Below are positions 25,596 through 34,123 of a stretch of DNA of 51,237 bases, piece by piece (position 1 is the stretch's first letter; each line of letters starts with the position of its first letter). This DNA comes from Lachnospiraceae bacterium (lineage in GTDB: Bacteria > Bacillota_A > Clostridia > Lachnospirales > Lachnospiraceae): contig JAFOYH010000004.1 in assembly GCA_017391465.1 (NCBI GenBank), positions 1 through 51,237 of the forward strand. Reading direction: 5' to 3'. The translations under genes and the position numbers were made by a program. The notes under the pieces were generated by a model. It ran no database searches, had not been told where the DNA came from, and saw only the letters and a program-made list of their open reading frames with translations.

Positions 25596-26633
25596 TTACT
25601 CCAAAATAATATAGGAATTTTCTTTTTCTGTTACATATCCAATGATGGAAGCATCCGGAATGGATTTTTTAAGCTCTGAAAGGCATGCCTCACCGTATTC
25701 CATAGGGATTGAAAAAAGTAATCCGCCGCTTGTTTGAGGATCATAGAGAATATCCTGCATAGCAAGAGAAACGTTATTCGATACAAAAACGCCAGATTCC
25801 GCATATTCCCTGTTTCGGTATGCGCCAGAAGGAATAAGACCCATGGAGGCAAATTCTAAAGCCTCTTTATGGAAAGGTATCTGATTAATCTTTATATGAA
25901 TGCTGCAATTGCTTCCCTGTGCCATTTCATAACTGTGGCCAATAAGACCAAAACCAGTCACATCCGTGCAGCTGTGGACCGGATATTTTACCATGATATC
26001 TCGGGCATTTTTATTCAAAGCAGCCATTTGCGTATAGATTTTATCCATAATGGATTGATCTGCCATATCTGCTTTTGCGGCTGTTGTGAGTATACCAACT
26101 CCCAGCGGTTTTGTAAGAATAAGGACATCGCCGGGTTTAGCATTGCTATTTGTTAGCAATTGATCAGGATGAACAAAACCGGATACCGCAAGACCATAGA
26201 TTGGTTCAGCCCCTTTGATGGTATGACCGCCTGTAATAATGGCTCCGGCTTCGTAAGCGGCATCATATCCACCGCGGAGTATTTCACGAATCGTAACATC
26301 ATCCATTCCATCTGCGGCACATAAAATATTTAATGCAAGCTTTGGTTCACCACCCATAGCATAAACATCACTTAATGCATTTACAGCTGCAATTTTACCA
26401 TATAGATATGGATTATCGACGATAGGAGGGAAGAAGTCCGTTGTCTGAATAAGCGCAGTGTTTTCATCGAGTAAATATACACTGGCATCATCACTTTTAT
26501 CATAACCGACAATGAGACGCGGATCGGAATGGGTTTTAAAGCCACTTAACATTTTAGCAAGAGTTCCGGCACCCATCTTTGCACCACATCCTGCACAGTT
26601 TGCCAATTTTGTTAATTTAACATTTGTTTCCAT
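25596..26633 (-). CDS. selD: Selenide, water dikinase
   Basis: A 345-residue enzyme that makes selenophosphate from selenide and ATP. The catalytic motif is AGCGAK with Cys16 and Lys19, so this is the Cys form with no selenocysteine. Other signs are VGYDKSDDASVY, FFPPIVDNPYLYGKIAA, the ATP/Mg segment AINALSDVYAMGG-like VNALSDVYAMGGEPK, and TDVTGFGLIGH. Length is normal. ATG 26633 follows AAAGGTGA by 6 bases. Inside an operon with yedF, yqeB and yqeC, its product likely feeds the hydroxylase cofactor; selA, selB and selC are not in the window, so use in selenoproteins or tRNA selenation cannot be judged. Confidence 0.96.
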   Translation of the reverse strand: METNVKLTKLANCAGCGAKMGAGTLAKMLSGFKTHSDPRLIVGYDKSDDASVYLLDENTALIQTTDFFPPIVDNPYLYGKIAAVNALSDVYAMGGEPKLALNILCAADGMDDVTIREILRGGYDAAYEAGAIITGGHTIKGAEPIYGLAVSGFVHPDQLLTNSNAKPGDVLILTKPLGVGILTTAAKADMADQSIMDKIYTQMAALNKNARDIMVKYPVHSCTDVTGFGLIGHSYEMAQGSNCSIHIKINQIPFHKEALEFASMGLIPSGAYRNREYAESGVFVSNNVSLAMQDILYDPQTSGGLLFSIPMEYGEACLSELKKSIPDASIIGYVTEKENSYIILE

Positions 26634-26642
26634 AAGTCACCT

Positions 26643-27269
26643 TTAAGGAGTCACGATATGACGTGCATTTTCCATACGTTCTACAATGTCATACATATTT
26701 GTCACACTGCCTACAGCCAGTTTTTCTTTGAGACCATAAAAGTCAAGACAAGTACCACAGGTAAGAATAGTAACACCTTCGGATTCTAATAATTTTAGAT
26801 CTTCTAATGTGTCTGCATCTTCGCAAGTTAAGTAAGCACCTGTATTATAGCAAAGAATTGTTTCTGGAAGATAATCTTGCTTAGTAAGGGCAAAAACAAA
26901 GGCTTTCATTAATGCTGTGCCAAGTTTTGAATCGCCGGTTCCCATTGTGTTCGCAGACAGTACAACAAGCATTCCTTTACGGCGCGAATCAGCCGTACAT
27001 TCGAGTTCTTCTTCATTTACTTCATTGATAGAAGATGTTTCCGCTGTTTCACCAACGATCATCGTAATTCTGAATTCTGCGTCGTCTGTTTTTTCACTGG
27101 ATGCAGTATATCCTTTATGGGATGCGAAACGAAGCAGGTTCTGTACGGCAATTTCATTATCAACGACGACATGTAAAATGTCGCCGGTCTTCATTTCTTC
27201 TGTACATTTTTTTGTGTTTACAACGGGTAATGGACATGCCATTCCCTGGCAATCTAATATTTTTTCCAT
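26643..27269 (-). CDS. yedF: YedF: TusA-like/DsrE-like selenium metabolism protein
   Basis: A 208-residue two-domain protein. Residues 1-75 form a TusA/SirA-like domain with the sulfur-carrier Cys in CQGMACPLPVV. Residues ~95-205 form a DsrE-like domain (LVVLSANTMGTGDSKLG, then TILCYNTGAYLTCE and ILTCGTCLDFYGL) with several Cys. The family accompanies SelD and is thought to carry or reduce selenium as a persulfide-like group. ATG 27269 lies 2 bases after the desulfurase stop, so the two are coupled, which fits a relay from cysteine desulfurase to YedF to SelD. Confidence 0.92.
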   Translation of the reverse strand: MEKILDCQGMACPLPVVNTKKCTEEMKTGDILHVVVDNEIAVQNLLRFASHKGYTASSEKTDDAEFRITMIVGETAETSSINEVNEEELECTADSRRKGMLVVLSANTMGTGDSKLGTALMKAFVFALTKQDYLPETILCYNTGAYLTCEDADTLEDLKLLESEGVTILTCGTCLDFYGLKEKLAVGSVTNMYDIVERMENARHIVTP

Positions 27270-27271
27270 TT

Positions 27272-28411
27272 TTATTCCTCCTTGGCTAATTCCTGAAGTG
27301 CAGAAATGGCAATATGTATTTCTTCTAATGTGTTCATATGAGAAAAGCTGAATCGAACGGCACCTTGTTTTACGGTACCCAATGCCTCGTGCATAAGCGG
27401 AGCACAGTGAGCTCCTGGGCGAGTAGCAATACCATATTCATAAGAAAGCGCATCACTTACTTCGCCAGAATCATAATCACGTACATTAAGAGTGACGATG
27501 GCACAGCGGTTTATACTGCTAAAATCTCCATAGACAGTAATTCCGGGGATTTTTTTTACCTTTGAATAGAACTCCCACATCAAATCCTGTTCTTTCTGCC
27601 GTATGAAGTCAATGCCAATATTCTGTATATAACGAACGGAAGCCAATAAACCGGCGATGCCATGACCGTTCAAAGTTCCGGCTTCCAAAGCGGTTGGCAT
27701 ATGTTTCGGATGAGAGTGAAGATACGTTTGTACGCCGCTGCCGCCTGACAATAAAGGCCGGAGTACGACATTCTCTCTAACATAAATACCTCCTGTACCT
27801 TGCGGACCCAAAAGACCTTTATGCCCGGTAAAACATAAAATATCAATATGCATCTCCTGAACATCAATTGGATATATGCCTGCAGTCTGCGAAGCATCAA
27901 CGATGTAAAGCAATCCATAATCTTTCGCAATTTGCCCGATTCGGCGGATATCTAATAAATTACCTGTTAAGTTGGAAGCATGAGTAGTAATTATTGCTTT
28001 TGTATTGGAACGAATATGAGAGACAAAATTCAGATAGTTGATATTACCCTCTCTATCCGCCGGAAGAATGGTTAATTCAACACCTCGTTCCTCCATTTCA
28101 TATAGCGGTCTAAGAACGGAATTATGTTCCAGAGCAGTCGTAATTACATGGTCACCGGCAGATAATACGCCTTTGATAGCTATATTTAAAGCCTGAGTAG
28201 AATTGGCAGTGAATGCAATTCTGTTTGGGTTTTCAGCATGAAATAAATCGGATAATACAGTCCGGGCTTCATAAATAGTTCTCGATGCACTTAGAGCACC
28301 ATCGTGGATGCCTCTGCCTGAATTACCAAAAGAGCAGAGAGCAGCAGTCATTGCCTGGATCACACAGTCAGGTTTATATAAGGTTGTTGCTGCGTTATCA
28401 AAATAAATCAT
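27272..28411 (-). CDS. Class V aminotransferase: cysteine desulfurase/selenocysteine lyase-like
   Basis: A 379-residue PLP enzyme. It starts MIYFDNAATTLYKPD; the PLP Lys lies in CFTGHKGLLGPQGTGGIYV, and the persulfide Cys in RPGAHCAPLMHE near residue 345. This is the group (EF2568-like) found beside selD and yedF. It takes S or Se from (seleno)cysteine to make the enzyme-bound persulfide or perselenide for YedF/SelD. Which of the two it prefers cannot be read from the sequence. ATG 28411 follows AAGGAGAC. It is the second gene of the selenium operon, 10 bases after the DUF3343 stop. Confidence 0.93.
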   Translation of the reverse strand: MIYFDNAATTLYKPDCVIQAMTAALCSFGNSGRGIHDGALSASRTIYEARTVLSDLFHAENPNRIAFTANSTQALNIAIKGVLSAGDHVITTALEHNSVLRPLYEMEERGVELTILPADREGNINYLNFVSHIRSNTKAIITTHASNLTGNLLDIRRIGQIAKDYGLLYIVDASQTAGIYPIDVQEMHIDILCFTGHKGLLGPQGTGGIYVRENVVLRPLLSGGSGVQTYLHSHPKHMPTALEAGTLNGHGIAGLLASVRYIQNIGIDFIRQKEQDLMWEFYSKVKKIPGITVYGDFSSINRCAIVTLNVRDYDSGEVSDALSYEYGIATRPGAHCAPLMHEALGTVKQGAVRFSFSHMNTLEEIHIAISALQELAKEE

Positions 28412-28421
28412 GTCTGTCTCC

Positions 28422-28658
28422 TTAGATGAAACAATGGTGGATGCCCTGATGTTGGATGCCGTAATCGGTCATAAGCTGCAATAATTGTGTTTCTGATTCG
28501 ACATCTGCACACCATGCAAGCCCACAATCTGCAGAAATAGATCCGGGAACAGGTACAATACGTCCAGCGGCCTGATTGGATTTACATACCTGTTCCATAG
28601 CCATAGCAGCTGTTGTTGTATAAAATGTAATAATTAGTTTGATTGTTTTCTTTATCAT
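28422..28658 (-). CDS. DUF3343 small protein, putative Se/S carrier
   Basis: A 78-residue protein from ATG 28658, chosen because CGAGGAAAC lies just upstream (an ATG 21 bases earlier precedes that site). The sequence has a beta-strand start (KKTIKLIITFYTTTAAMAME), then GRIVPVPGSISADCGLAWC with two Cys near the middle. The family occurs next to desulfurase, YedF and SelD and is described as a putative selenium or sulfur carrier. The Cys pair fits that, but the function is unproven. It is the first gene of the six-gene operon and follows a good promoter at 28706-28734. Confidence 0.82.
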   Translation of the reverse strand: MIKKTIKLIITFYTTTAAMAMEQVCKSNQAAGRIVPVPGSISADCGLAWCADVESETQLLQLMTDYGIQHQGIHHCFI

Positions 28659-28705
28659 ACGTTTCCTCGAATCAATCACGTTGTATTTTATAAAACCATA
28701 ACGAA

Positions 28706-28734
28706 ATTATATAACATTATTTTCTAGGGCACAA
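28706..28734 (-). promoter_or_regulatory. Promoter of the selenium operon
   Basis: On the minus strand, -35 TTGTGC (28729-28734) and -10 TATAAT (28706-28711) are 17 bp apart. They lie 47 bases upstream of the DUF3343 start. Confidence 0.65.
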
Positions 28735-28795
28735 GATTTCCAATAAAGATAATAGCTCTTTATAATACTCCATTTAATTAGAAACAATGAAAAAA

Positions 28796-28838
28796 TTAGC
28801 ACTCACCTATTGACAGTGCTAATAATATGTGTTATAAA
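28796..28838 (+). promoter_or_regulatory. CIRCE operator fused to the Hsp20 promoter
   Basis: TTAGCACTC (28796-28804), a 9-base spacer, and CAGTGCTAA (28814-28822) form the HrcA-bound CIRCE element with one changed base (C in place of G at 28814). That base is part of a perfect -35 TTGACA (28810-28815), and TATAAA (28833-28838) follows at 17 bp. HrcA binding would cover the promoter. Heat-shock control by HrcA is established for this element. Confidence 0.93.
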
Positions 28839-28914
28839 AGATATAGAACAAACAAAACGAATAAAACAATTTGTTCTGGATATAATAATTATTATTTTGA
28901 ATGGAGGAATAGAT

Positions 28915-29358
28915 ATGTTAATGCCTAGTATTTTTGGAGAAAACTTATTTGATAACTTTTTTAATGATTTTATGAGTCCGACAAAACAGATGGTTCGTTT
29001 TAATACACCCGTATCATCTGTGATGAAGACAGATATTAAAGATACAGAGAATGGATATGAGTTAGATATTGATCTTCCTGGATACAAGAAAGAAGATGTT
29101 ACAGCCGAATTAAAAGATGGTTGTTTAACGATTAGTGCATCCACGAAGTCGGAAAATGATGAAAAAGATTCGGAAGGAAGATATGTACGCAGAGAACGTT
29201 ATTACGGAAGCTGCAGCAGAAGTTTCCGTGTTGGTGAACATCTGACACAGGAAGATATTAAAGCTCGATTTGATAATGGTGTGCTTAAATTATATGTTCC
29301 AAAGAAAGATGTTAAACCTGCTTTGGAAGATAAGAAGTATATTATGATTGAAGGTTAA
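28915..29358 (+). CDS. Hsp20/alpha-crystallin small heat-shock protein
   Basis: A 147-residue ATP-independent chaperone that holds unfolding proteins. A short N-terminal arm (LMPSIFGENLFDNFFNDF) is followed by the crystallin beta-sandwich (about 40-130) with VMKTDIKDTENGYELDIDLP, RRERYYGSCSRSF and the ending GVLKLYVPKK. A C-terminal tail follows. ATG 28915 is chosen because TGGAGGAA lies 5 bases upstream. The gene stands alone, with a CIRCE operator and perfect sigma-A elements upstream and a terminator downstream, so HrcA repression and heat induction are expected. Confidence 0.95.
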   Translation: MLMPSIFGENLFDNFFNDFMSPTKQMVRFNTPVSSVMKTDIKDTENGYELDIDLPGYKKEDVTAELKDGCLTISASTKSENDEKDSEGRYVRRERYYGSCSRSFRVGEHLTQEDIKARFDNGVLKLYVPKKDVKPALEDKKYIMIEG

Positions 29359-29410
29359 AAGCTGAATCTTATTTAAAAGCCTCTCTCAATTAAATATAAA
29401 TAACCAGTAA

Positions 29411-29456
29411 GAAAACCGTCTTAAAGACTTCAATATCTTTAAGACGGTTTTTTTAT
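29411..29456. terminator. Bidirectional terminator between Hsp20 and parC
   Basis: GAAAACCGTCTTAAAGA (29411-29427) pairs with TCTTTAAGACGGTTTT (from 29435), followed by a T-run. It lies between convergent genes. Confidence 0.9.
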
Positions 29457-29465
29457 ACACATAAT

Positions 29466-31718
29466 TTACACACGAATTTTGGTTCCTTTTCCATCACGAT
29501 GTGCAGTTTTCAATTTGTTTAATGATATGGTTTGGTCATTGTAGGTAATCAGTGTTTCAGCGTCTTTGTTTAAAAGATAGATGTTTTCAATAAAATCGTC
29601 GGATCCCAGTTTCATGCCTCGAACACCAACAGCTCCTTTTTTCTTTTCAGGAACTTCTTCAAAGGCAAATTTCAGGAATATGCCTTTGTGTGTTTGAAGG
29701 ACGATGTGCGTTGCATCGCCAATGTGACTAACAGATACTAAGGTATCATTTTCTGAAAGTTTTGTTGAAGCAATGGTCCGTTTGGCTACATTGAACTCCT
29801 GTCCGGAAACCACTTTCATCCAGGATTGCCGGGTTGTAAAGAGGAGAGGTCTGTCCATAATATGAGCAAGACTATCTACATAAATCATGGATTCATCGCT
29901 GCTCTTATAATTACCGAAATTATCGATTGGAATGGACTTGTCACGGAATTTACCAAATGGCAGATCGGATATTTTAATCAAATGCATATGGCCCATATCT
30001 GTGAATATACACAGCTTATCGGTGTTTTTACACTGGATAATGTATTTGTTTTCGGAAACAGCAGCATCTTTGTTTCTTTCGAAGGTTGGAACATCAACCG
30101 TACGGCAATAACCGAAACGATCCATTAAGAATACAACATCCATTTCTTCAAATTTCTTTTCCGTAAATACGGCTTCTTTTGCAATGGTAATCTGTGTTCG
30201 TCTTGGTCGGGCATATTCGTTTTTAAATACCTGCAGTTCTTTTGTGATGACTTTGGACATGCTCGAATGATTTTCAAGGATATCCTCATATTTGGCAATG
30301 TTCTTTAGGGTGTTTTCATAGTCTTTTTGTAAAGCTTCAATTTCAAGACCGATCAATTTATACAAGCGCATTTCGAGAATAGCAGTTGCCTGATTTTCTG
30401 TGAAATGCAGTTTTTTTGCATTGCGTTCAGATGTTTTTGATTTGAAGTTAATACCTTCAGTTATTCCATTGACCAGACAGTTTTTCGCCTGTTTGATATT
30501 TTTGGAACCACGAAGGATTTCAATAATTAAATCAATGACATCACAGGCTTTGATCAAACCTTCCTGAATTTCACGTTTTTCCTGTTCTTTGACAAGTAAA
30601 TGCTGATATTTACGTGTGTTAATATCATACTGGAAATCTAAAAAGCTTTCGATGATGGCTTTGAGGCCCAGTGTTTCCGGACGTCCGTCAGCAACAGCGA
30701 GCATGTTGACACCGAAAGTATCTTCAAGACGTGTTTTCTTGTAAAGCATGTTTTTCAGATTTTCTACATCCGCACCGCGTTTTAATTCTAAGACAATACG
30801 GATTCCTTCTTTTGAAGACTGGTTGGAAATATCCACAATATCATTTGTCTTTTTACTTTCAACAAGTGCATAAACATCATTCAAAAATTTACCAATACCG
30901 GCACCGATCATTGTGTATGGAATTTCGGTAATAACGAGCTGTTCGCGTCCGCCTTTTAACTTTTCAATTTCAACTTTACCGCGAAGTTTGATCTTTCCCT
31001 GTCCGCTTTCGTAGATCGAAAGAAGCTCGTCTTTATTAGTAACGATACCGCCGGTTGGAAAATCCGGACCAGGCAAAATGGTCATTAATTCTTCTGTGGA
31101 GATTTCCGGATTCTTCATATAAGATAATACAGCATCAATAACTTCACCAGTATTGTGTGGCGGTATACTGGTTGCCATACCGACAGCAATACCTTCAGCA
31201 CCATTGATGAGCAGGTTTGGAATACGTGCCGGCAATACCACCGGTTCTTTTTCTGTCTCATCAAAGTTCGGCTGGAAATCGATGACATTTTTATCTAAGT
31301 CGGTAAGAAAAGCTTCCTGGGTAATCTTTTGTAATCTGGCTTCCGTATAACGCATGGCAGCAGCGCCATCGCCTTCGATGGAACCAAAGTTGCCATGACC
31401 ATCAACAAGGGGTTCGCCTTTTTTAAAGTCCTGAGTCATGACAACGAGAGATTCATAAATGGAACTGTCGCCGTGCGGATGGTATTTACCCATAGTATCG
31501 CCGACAATACGTGCCGATTTACGATAAGGTTTATCATATCGAATACCAAGTTCATGCATATCATAAAGCGTGCGGCGCTGAACCGGTTTTAAGCCGTCAC
31601 GAACATCCGGGAGAGCACGGGCGATAATAACACTCATGGCATAATCAATATAAGATTTTTGCATAATATCCGAGTATTCTGTTCGGATAATCTGTTCTTC
31701 AAAACGTTCTTTTTCCAT
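29466..31718 (-). CDS. parC: DNA topoisomerase IV subunit A (ParC/GyrA family)
   Basis: A 750-residue type IIA topoisomerase subunit that breaks and rejoins DNA. The active-site Tyr124 is in AMRYTEARL. The quinolone region [11 protein letters not shown] has the sensitive-type Ser85 and Glu89. A GyrA-type C-terminal beta-propeller region is present ([14 protein letters not shown]), but the GyrA box QRRGGRG, which marks gyrase wrapping activity, is not seen, so ParC is favoured over GyrA. ATG 31718 follows GGAGGGAA and lies 11 bases after the partner subunit stop. Confidence 0.9.
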   Translation of the reverse strand: MEKERFEEQIIRTEYSDIMQKSYIDYAMSVIIARALPDVRDGLKPVQRRTLYDMHELGIRYDKPYRKSARIVGDTMGKYHPHGDSSIYESLVVMTQDFKKGEPLVDGHGNFGSIEGDGAAAMRYTEARLQKITQEAFLTDLDKNVIDFQPNFDETEKEPVVLPARIPNLLINGAEGIAVGMATSIPPHNTGEVIDAVLSYMKNPEISTEELMTILPGPDFPTGGIVTNKDELLSIYESGQGKIKLRGKVEIEKLKGGREQLVITEIPYTMIGAGIGKFLNDVYALVESKKTNDIVDISNQSSKEGIRIVLELKRGADVENLKNMLYKKTRLEDTFGVNMLAVADGRPETLGLKAIIESFLDFQYDINTRKYQHLLVKEQEKREIQEGLIKACDVIDLIIEILRGSKNIKQAKNCLVNGITEGINFKSKTSERNAKKLHFTENQATAILEMRLYKLIGLEIEALQKDYENTLKNIAKYEDILENHSSMSKVITKELQVFKNEYARPRRTQITIAKEAVFTEKKFEEMDVVFLMDRFGYCRTVDVPTFERNKDAAVSENKYIIQCKNTDKLCIFTDMGHMHLIKISDLPFGKFRDKSIPIDNFGNYKSSDESMIYVDSLAHIMDRPLLFTTRQSWMKVVSGQEFNVAKRTIASTKLSENDTLVSVSHIGDATHIVLQTHKGIFLKFAFEEVPEKKKGAVGVRGMKLGSDDFIENIYLLNKDAETLITYNDQTISLNKLKTAHRDGKGTKIRV

Positions 31719-31729
31719 GATGTTCCCTC

Positions 31730-33652
31730 CTATACGTCAAGTTCGGCATCGTGTGCATGTTTATAGATAAATGCTTTACGCGGCGGAACTTCAGTTCCCA
31801 TTAAAAGTTCAGTAACATCGGATGCCATACGGGCATCTTCGATTTCAACACGCTTTAAAATACGTGTTTTCGGATTTAATGTTGTTTCCCACAATTGTTC
31901 GGCATCCATTTCACCGAGACCTTTGTAACGCTGCAAGGTAAAACTGCCTTTATGGGTTTTTCTGTATTTTGCAAGGTCTGCATCATCATAAAGATAGGTT
32001 TCTTCACCTCGGGATGGCATTACTTTATAAAGCGGAGGCATGGCCACATAGACATGTCCTTCAAAAATCAGTTCCGGCATAAAGCGATAGAAGAGGGTTA
32101 ACAGCAATGTAGAAATATGGGCACCATCGACATCCGCATCGGCCATGATAATGATTTTATCGTATTTCAATTTGCTAATATCAAAGTCATTGCCATAACC
32201 TTCGGAAAAACCGCAGCCGAAAGCATTGATCATCGTTTTGATCTCAGCATTGGCAAGAACTTTATCAATACTTGCTTTTTCGACGTTTAAGATTTTACCT
32301 CGAATCGGTAAAATAGCCTGATAATGGCGATCACGTGCAGTTTTTGCAGAACCGCCGGCAGAATCCCCTTCGACAATAAAAATTTCACATATCGAAGGAT
32401 CTCTGCTTTCGCAGTTGGCAAGTTTTCCATTGGAGTCAAACGAAAACTTTGGCTTAGATAAAAGATTTGTCTTTGCGCGTTCTTCAGATTTTCGGATTTT
32501 AGCAGCTTTTTCTGCACAAGCCAAAACATTTTTTAATGTTTCAAGATTTTTATCGAAAAATCTTGGAAGTTCATCACTGGTGATCTTATTCGATGCTTTT
32601 GCTGCATCCGGGTTATCAAGTTTTGTTTTTGTCTGACCTTCAAAGCGTGGATCCGGGTGTTTTACAGATACAATGGCCGTCATACCATTTCGAATATCTG
32701 CCCCGGTAAAGTTTGAATCTTTATCTTTTAAAATGTTCAGCTCACGGGCATAACTATTCATAACTGTTGTAAATGCCGTTTTAAATCCTGTAATATGTGT
32801 GCCGCCTTCGGCATTGTAGATGTTATTGCAAAAACCAAGAACATTTTCATGGAATTCATTCACATATTGGAAAGCAGCTTCAATCTGAATACCCTCAGCT
32901 TCACCTTTAAAGTAAATGACATCACAAACCGTTTCTTTATGTTTGTTTAAATCTTTGATGAAACCAATAATGCCGTCAGGTTCGTGAAATTCCAGATGTT
33001 CTGGTGTACTTTCGCGCAAATCATCATAGATAATCGTCAAATTTGGATTTAAATAAGCTGTTTCATGAAGACGGCTAATGACTTCGTCTTCTTTGAAACG
33101 TGTTTTTTCAAAAATTTCTGCATCCGGGAGAAACGTTACTTTCGTTCCTGTTTTACGTGTTTTGCCTGTGACCGGGAGAAGTCCATTTACAAGTTCGACC
33201 GTAGGGATACCGCGTGCAAAAGCATCGTGGTGAATGGCTCCGTCACGGGAAATATCTACTGTCATCCACTCGGAGAGGGCATTTACAACAGAAGAACCAA
33301 CACCGTGTAAACCGCCGCTGGTTTTGTATACGGAATCATCAAATTTGCCGCCTGCATGCAGGGTAGTAAATACGAGACGTTCTGCAGGAACACCTTTTTC
33401 GTGCATACCCACAGGGATGCCTCGACCATTATCTTCAACAGTTGCAGAGCCATCTTTATTTAAGGTGATATGAATGAGATCACAGAAACCGGCAAGATGT
33501 TCGTCCACGGAGTTATCGACAATTTCATAAATTAAATGGTTCAGGCCTTTTCGGGAAACACTTCCGATATACATGCCGGGACGTTTTCGAACAGCCTCAA
33601 GACCTTCCAATACCGAAATACTTCCGGCATCGTATTGATTGGATTGTGCCAT
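31730..33652 (-). CDS. parE: DNA topoisomerase IV subunit B (ParE/GyrB family)
   Basis: A 640-residue ATPase subunit. The GHKL ATP site has EIVDNSVDEHLAG, DNGRGIPVG and the lid GGLHGVGSSVVNALS. The TOPRIM domain has EGDSAGGSAK and the Mg-binding DADVDGAHI. The C-terminus has QRYKGLGEMDAEQLWETT. Length fits both GyrB and ParE; pairing with a subunit A lacking the GyrA box supports ParE. ATG 33652 follows AAAGGG. It is the first gene of parE-parC and is divergent from the toxin-antitoxin locus. Confidence 0.92.
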   Translation of the reverse strand: MAQSNQYDAGSISVLEGLEAVRKRPGMYIGSVSRKGLNHLIYEIVDNSVDEHLAGFCDLIHITLNKDGSATVEDNGRGIPVGMHEKGVPAERLVFTTLHAGGKFDDSVYKTSGGLHGVGSSVVNALSEWMTVDISRDGAIHHDAFARGIPTVELVNGLLPVTGKTRKTGTKVTFLPDAEIFEKTRFKEDEVISRLHETAYLNPNLTIIYDDLRESTPEHLEFHEPDGIIGFIKDLNKHKETVCDVIYFKGEAEGIQIEAAFQYVNEFHENVLGFCNNIYNAEGGTHITGFKTAFTTVMNSYARELNILKDKDSNFTGADIRNGMTAIVSVKHPDPRFEGQTKTKLDNPDAAKASNKITSDELPRFFDKNLETLKNVLACAEKAAKIRKSEERAKTNLLSKPKFSFDSNGKLANCESRDPSICEIFIVEGDSAGGSAKTARDRHYQAILPIRGKILNVEKASIDKVLANAEIKTMINAFGCGFSEGYGNDFDISKLKYDKIIIMADADVDGAHISTLLLTLFYRFMPELIFEGHVYVAMPPLYKVMPSRGEETYLYDDADLAKYRKTHKGSFTLQRYKGLGEMDAEQLWETTLNPKTRILKRVEIEDARMASDVTELLMGTEVPPRKAFIYKHAHDAELDV

Positions 33653-33774
33653 ATAAGAAACCCTTTCTATGCTATAATAGTTTTATTTTAAACGAATAAA
33701 TCAAGTTTCACTAAATATATTATCTTATCACAAGTAGTTATATAATTCCAGAATAAATTGTCGAACGATTATAA

Positions 33775-33803
33775 TTGAGAAAAAAAGTTTAGTGTGCTAG
33801 AGT
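33775..33803 (+). promoter_or_regulatory. Promoter of the small hydrophobic peptide gene
   Basis: -35 TTGAGA (33775-33780), a 17-bp spacer and -10 TAGAGT (33798-33803) with the extended TGC before it. TATAAC at 33807-33812 is a possible second -10. Confidence 0.5.
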
Positions 33804-33864
33804 GGATATAACAACCGTGTTGCAAGGGTGTTAGCTTCTATTCTTGGAGAATGGAGGAATGCTT

Positions 33865-33954
33865 ATGAAAAATCAATTTGATTTTAAAGATATGATTAAT
33901 TTTGGTTTATTTATCTTAACATTACTTACATTTGTTTTTTCATTTTGTAAGTAG
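33865..33954 (+). CDS. 29-residue hydrophobic peptide, probable type I (holin-like) toxin
   Basis: The protein is one polar stretch (MKNQFDFKDM) and one membrane span (INFGLFILTLLTFVFSF) ending CK. The pattern of short N-terminus, INFG-hydrophobic span and very short basic tail matches the putative holin-like toxin family of Firmicutes. ATG 33865 has GGAGGA 7 bases upstream, and the long (~60 base) leader is typical for such mRNAs. A perfect 11-bp hairpin and an opposing promoter follow, indicating an antisense RNA across its 3' end. Toxic activity is inferred; peptides of this kind insert in the membrane. Confidence 0.7.
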   Translation: MKNQFDFKDMINFGLFILTLLTFVFSFCK

Positions 33955-33962
33955 TTCTACAT

Positions 33963-34050
33963 AGCAAAACTGCCCTTGTACTTTGGCGAGACAGGGCAGT
34001 TTTAATACTTAACTATTAGTCAACCCCTTGTGGGCGGTTGTTTTTCTTAT
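33963..34050 (-). ncRNA. Candidate antisense RNA antitoxin
   Basis: A minus-strand promoter (-35 TTGAAA at 34080-34085, 17 bp, -10 TATATT at 34057-34062) would start an RNA of about 85 bases near 34050. It would contain a first hairpin (CAACC/GGTTG, 34021-34040) and end in an 11-bp terminator (arms 33966-33976 and 33993-34003) followed by TTTTGCT. The RNA would overlap the toxin mRNA 3' end. The loop holds CTTGTACTTTGGCGAGAC on the plus strand, a sequence I recall in related loci. Ends are estimated. Confidence 0.6.
33966..34003. terminator. Shared terminator of the toxin mRNA and antisense RNA
   Basis: AAAACTGCCCT (33966-33976) and its exact reverse complement (33993-34003) form a strong stem, usable on both strands. 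Confidence 0.8.
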
Positions 34051-34123
34051 AAGCATAATATATCATAATGATAAAGGTATTTCAATGACAAGCTTTCGAC
34101 AAATTGGGAAAAGGATTTTGCGT

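Noticed and set aside
28810..28914. Longer N-terminus for Hsp20 beginning near the promoter
   Set aside because: The frame is open, but it would start inside the -35 and operator. ATG 28915 has a strong ribosome site and gives the normal protein length.
31730..33652. Naming the topoisomerase pair gyrB-gyrA
   Set aside because: No QRRGGRG GyrA box was seen in the partner A subunit, and dnaA, dnaN or recF are not nearby, so ParE-ParC is preferred. The possibility is not fully excluded.
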